Source of the DNA: Streptomyces pacificus
GTDB taxonomy: Bacteria; Actinomycetota; Actinomycetes; Streptomycetales; Streptomycetaceae
Reading direction: 5' to 3'
Length of the DNA: 64,000 bases
Assembly (NCBI RefSeq): GCF_011766325.1
Contig: NZ_BLLG01000016.1
Location: forward strand, 1-64,000
Shown here: positions 62,228-64,000 of the stretch, one piece after another
Layout of the letters: the number at the start of each line of letters is the position of its first letter
Numbering within the stretch: the first letter of the stretch is position 1
Notes under the pieces: generated by a model
What the model saw: only the letters and a program-made list of their open reading frames with translations
Databases searched by the model: none
Told to the model about the DNA's origin: nothing
Translations under genes and position numbers: made by a program

Positions 62228-63402
62228 CGGCGCCCCTCGGCCTTCGCCGCGGGCCGGTCCTGCCCGGCGGGGGCGGGCTTCCGGGTCGCCGTGGCGTCCG
62301 CCGACCGGGTGGCGGCGGGCTGGGCCGGGGGCCGTGGCGTGTGGATGCTGCGTCCGGTGTGGTGGAAGAAGACGTCGTCGAGGGTCGGCGGGGTCGCGGA
62401 GGCTGCCCGCACGGGGATGCCGTGGGCCTGAAGCGCCGCGCACAGGCGGGGGATCCACGAGCTGCCGTCGGGTACGCGCAGGCGGACCCCCTCGGCGTCC
62501 AGCGCGGTGCCGGTGCCCGGGGGAGCGGTCCGGCGTACGACGTGGCAGGCCGCCCGGTCGTCGCCGGTGCGCAGGACCACCCGGTCGTCGCCGATCGCGT
62601 CCTTCAGTGCGGCGGGCGTCCCCTGCGCCACCAGGCGACCGCGGTCGATGATGGCGAGCCGGTCGCAGTTCTCCGCTTCCTCCAGGTAGTGGGTGGTGAT
62701 GAAGAGGGTGGTGCCGTGCCGGTCCCGCAGATCGCGCAGATGTTCCCAGACCTGGGCGCGCGCGTGGGGGTCGAGGCCGGTGGTCGGCTCGTCGAGGAAC
62801 AGGATCCGGGGCGCGTGCAGCAGTCCGCGGGCCAGTTCCAGGCGTCGCCGCATACCGCCCGACAGGGTGCGCACCGGGGATCGCCGGCGGTCGGTCAGTC
62901 CGACCGCCTCGAGCGTCTCGTGGGTGCGTCTGCGGGAGTGGCGGCGGCTCATCCCGTACAGGCGGGCGTGGATGCGCAGGTTCTGTTCGGCCGTCAGGTC
63001 CATGTCCAGGGCGCTGTGCTGGAACAGCATCCCCACCTGGCGCCGTACCCGGGCCGGCTGGCTGACCACGTCGGCGCCGGCCACCGTGGCCCGGCCGGCG
63101 GTGGGGCGCGCCAGTGCGCACAGCAGGGCGATGGTGGTGGACTTCCCGGCGCCGTTGGGACCGAGGAACGCGAAGGTCTCGCCGCTGCGTACGTCCAGGT
63201 CCAGGCCGCGCACGGCGTGGGTGGCGGTCCCGTCGGGACCCGGGTAGCTCTTGACCAGGCCGCGGGTGCTGATGGCGTACCCCTTCCCGGGGGCGGGCCC
63301 CGCGGTGTCCGGGTCCGTGGGGACGGCTGCGTCCGGGCCTGTCGGGACGGTGGCAGGGAGGGGCGTCTGGGTGAGGGCGTCGTCACCGGCGCTTGGCTGC
63401 AT
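62224..63402 (-). CDS. ABC transporter ATPase of the lanthipeptide locus (VenT-like)
   Basis: The 392-residue ATPase starts at ATG 63402 (GAGGACC upstream). Walker A: FLGPNGAGKSTTIALL. Signature: RTLSGGMRRRLELARGL. Walker B: ILFLDEPTTGLDP. Switch His: ITTHYLEEAE. It is of the DrrA type with a C-terminal extension (DDVFFHHTGRSIHTPR). The N-terminal 40 residues are a low-complexity P/T/D tail. It lies 310 bases after the precursor gene; two hairpins in the gap may reduce its transcription relative to the precursor. Confidence 0.92.
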   Translation of the reverse strand: MQPSAGDDALTQTPLPATVPTGPDAAVPTDPDTAGPAPGKGYAISTRGLVKSYPGPDGTATHAVRGLDLDVRSGETFAFLGPNGAGKSTTIALLCALARPTAGRATVAGADVVSQPARVRRQVGMLFQHSALDMDLTAEQNLRIHARLYGMSRRHSRRRTHETLEAVGLTDRRRSPVRTLSGGMRRRLELARGLLHAPRILFLDEPTTGLDPHARAQVWEHLRDLRDRHGTTLFITTHYLEEAENCDRLAIIDRGRLVAQGTPAALKDAIGDDRVVLRTGDDRAACHVVRRTAPPGTGTALDAEGVRLRVPDGSSWIPRLCAALQAHGIPVRAASATPPTLDDVFFHHTGRSIHTPRPPAQPAATRSADATATRKPAPAGQDRPAAKAEGRR

Positions 63403-63473
63403 GGTCGGGTCCTCGTCTGCGGGGGTTCGGCTGCGGACTCGGGCGGGCAACGGCCCGGGGAGCGACGGGCGGC

Positions 63474-63508
63474 GCCCCGGGGGAGGCAGCGGGTGGCTCC
63501 CCCGGGGC
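63474..63508 (-). terminator. 12-bp hairpin before the ABC genes
   Basis: GCCCCGGGGGAG (63474-63485) and CTCCCCCGGGGC (63497-63508) pair perfectly around an 11-base loop. With the next hairpin upstream it separates precursor and exporter genes. It may act as an attenuator or an RNA-end stabiliser. Confidence 0.5.
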
Positions 63509-63519
63509 AGAACCGTGCC

Positions 63520-63552
63520 CCGGCCGGCAGCCGCCAGGCGGCTGCCGGCCGG
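63520..63552 (-). terminator. 16-bp hairpin after the lanthipeptide precursor
   Basis: CCGGCCGGCAGCCGCC (63520-63535) and its exact complement (63537-63552) form a near-perfect palindrome about 160 bases past the precursor stop. No U-tract follows. It may partly terminate transcription so that precursor mRNA exceeds exporter mRNA. Confidence 0.55.
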
Positions 63553-63711
63553 AGCTTGTCGAGCCCTTCCCGTCTTGCCCCGGAACGTGTCGCGGAGGAG
63601 GACGCCGAGTGGGACCCTCCCCCGCGGGGAGCGGTGCTCGGCCTCTCCTCAGCACGACCGACGTCGTCCCGGCCGCCGGCCGGTACCGGAGCCGAAGGGC
63701 TTACCGGCCGG

Positions 63712-63867
63712 TCAGGCGCAGCTGATGCCGATGCAGATGGTGTTCAGCAGCGTCAGCACGCCGATGCACTGGCAGGTCGCGGCGTAGGCCGCACCCTCGG
63801 CGCCGACCGGGTCGGTCTCCGGGAGGGCGTGCAGTTCGGCGAGCAGCTCGAGGTCGCGGTTCTCCAT
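63712..63867 (-). CDS. venA: Class IV lanthipeptide precursor (venezuelin-like)
   Basis: The 51-residue peptide (MENRDLELLAELHALPETDP…) has a helical acidic leader like VenA of S. venezuelae. Its core ends LTLLNTICIGISCA. Thr/Ser at 31, 39, 43 and 49 and Cys at 32, 34, 45 and 50 give four pairs, matching the four rings of venezuelin. AGGGAG precedes the ATG. A LanL C-terminus lies 46 bases upstream and an ABC exporter lies downstream. The product would be a venezuelin/streptocollin relative differing at several core positions. Too short for ordinary gene calling; read directly from the sequence. Confidence 0.9.
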   Translation of the reverse strand: MENRDLELLAELHALPETDPVGAEGAAYAATCQCIGVLTLLNTICIGISCA

Positions 63868-63913
63868 GGCTTTCTCCCTCTGTGTGAGTTGACGGCGGGG
63901 GGATTCCCGCCGC

Positions 63914-64000
63914 CTATCCCGGCTGGTGGAACATCCAGTGCCGGGAGTCCTTGTGGTGGGTCCGCAGGAGGAACGCCAGGATTCCTGCGGACCCGTCGCT
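63914..64000 (-). CDS. LanL lanthipeptide synthetase, C-terminal end only
   Basis: The last 28 codons (SDGSAGILAFLLRTHHKDSR, then HWMFHQPG, stop 63914-63916) run off the right edge of the window. GSAGILAFLLR is the closing helix motif of LanC-like cyclase domains. Its place directly before a venezuelin-like precursor makes a class IV LanL (lyase-kinase-cyclase) the best call. The catalytic domains and zinc ligands lie outside the window and cannot be checked. Confidence 0.75.
   Translation of the reverse strand, partial: SDGSAGILAFLLRTHHKDSRHWMFHQPG

Noticed and set aside
1..64000. CRISPR array
   Set aside because: All repeat arrays found are directly adjacent short units without spacers, and no cas gene is present. 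TnpB belongs to an IS.
1..64000. tRNA or rRNA genes
   Set aside because: No GGTTCGAATCC-type T-arm with matching acceptor stem, and no rRNA-like stretch, was seen on reading. A tRNAscan run would settle this.

Overview
The window is high-GC actinobacterial DNA, almost certainly Streptomyces. The support is a chaplin, paired roadblock/DUF742/GTPase 'conservon' proteins, a RheA/Hsp18 pair with its operator, GTG starts with GGAGG-type ribosome sites, and GC-rich minisatellites between genes. No rRNA, tRNA or CRISPR was seen. Decayed genes, an IS605-type element and two biosynthetic loci suggest an accessory part of the chromosome.

Left part (1-16 kb): a transposase remnant; a candidate small transcript ending in a U-tract terminator; an NAD aldehyde dehydrogenase with a GAF-type activator; a methyltransferase; a damaged conservon (MHYT and kinase remnants followed by intact roadblock and DUF742 genes); a pentapeptide-repeat protein; a type II NADH dehydrogenase; an IS carrying tnpB and a divergent ribbon-helix-helix gene; a conservon-type GTPase and a second roadblock protein; and a secreted PI-PLC-like phosphodiesterase.

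Middle (16-32 kb): an XRE/cupin regulator beside remnants of a CO/xanthine-dehydrogenase-type operon; a glutamate-cysteine ligase family enzyme; a secreted tripeptidyl aminopeptidase; a family-5 uracil-DNA glycosylase; rheA/hsp18; a membrane glycosyltransferase-like protein; a RibD/DHFR-like reductase; small Cys-rich and zinc-ribbon proteins; a secreted RCC1-repeat protein; and a membrane SpoIIE-type phosphatase.

Centre of interest (32.6-49.1 kb, minus strand): six genes overlapping or within a few bases of each other form one operon. Two giant synthases divide the chemistry: NPD-NPD-KS-AT-ACP-KR, and KS-AT-DH-phosphopantetheinyl transferase. Behind them come a free acyl carrier protein, an alpha/beta hydrolase, an MGT-type glycosyltransferase and a zinc-ribbon methyltransferase. 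The set reads as a PUFA-synthase/heterocyst-glycolipid-like iterative pathway for a reduced or polyunsaturated, glycosylated and methylated lipid of unknown structure. An AT-rich leader with a plausible promoter precedes it, and a 14-bp hairpin follows it.

Right part (50-64 kb): a chaplin, a NUDIX hydrolase, a tiny membrane protein, a TerB-like protein, a secreted fasciclin protein, pyruvate carboxylase, and katG divergent from a Fur-family regulator. At the right edge is a class IV lanthipeptide locus: the C-terminal end of a LanL synthetase (cut by the window), a venezuelin-like precursor, and an ABC exporter (ATPase plus permease).
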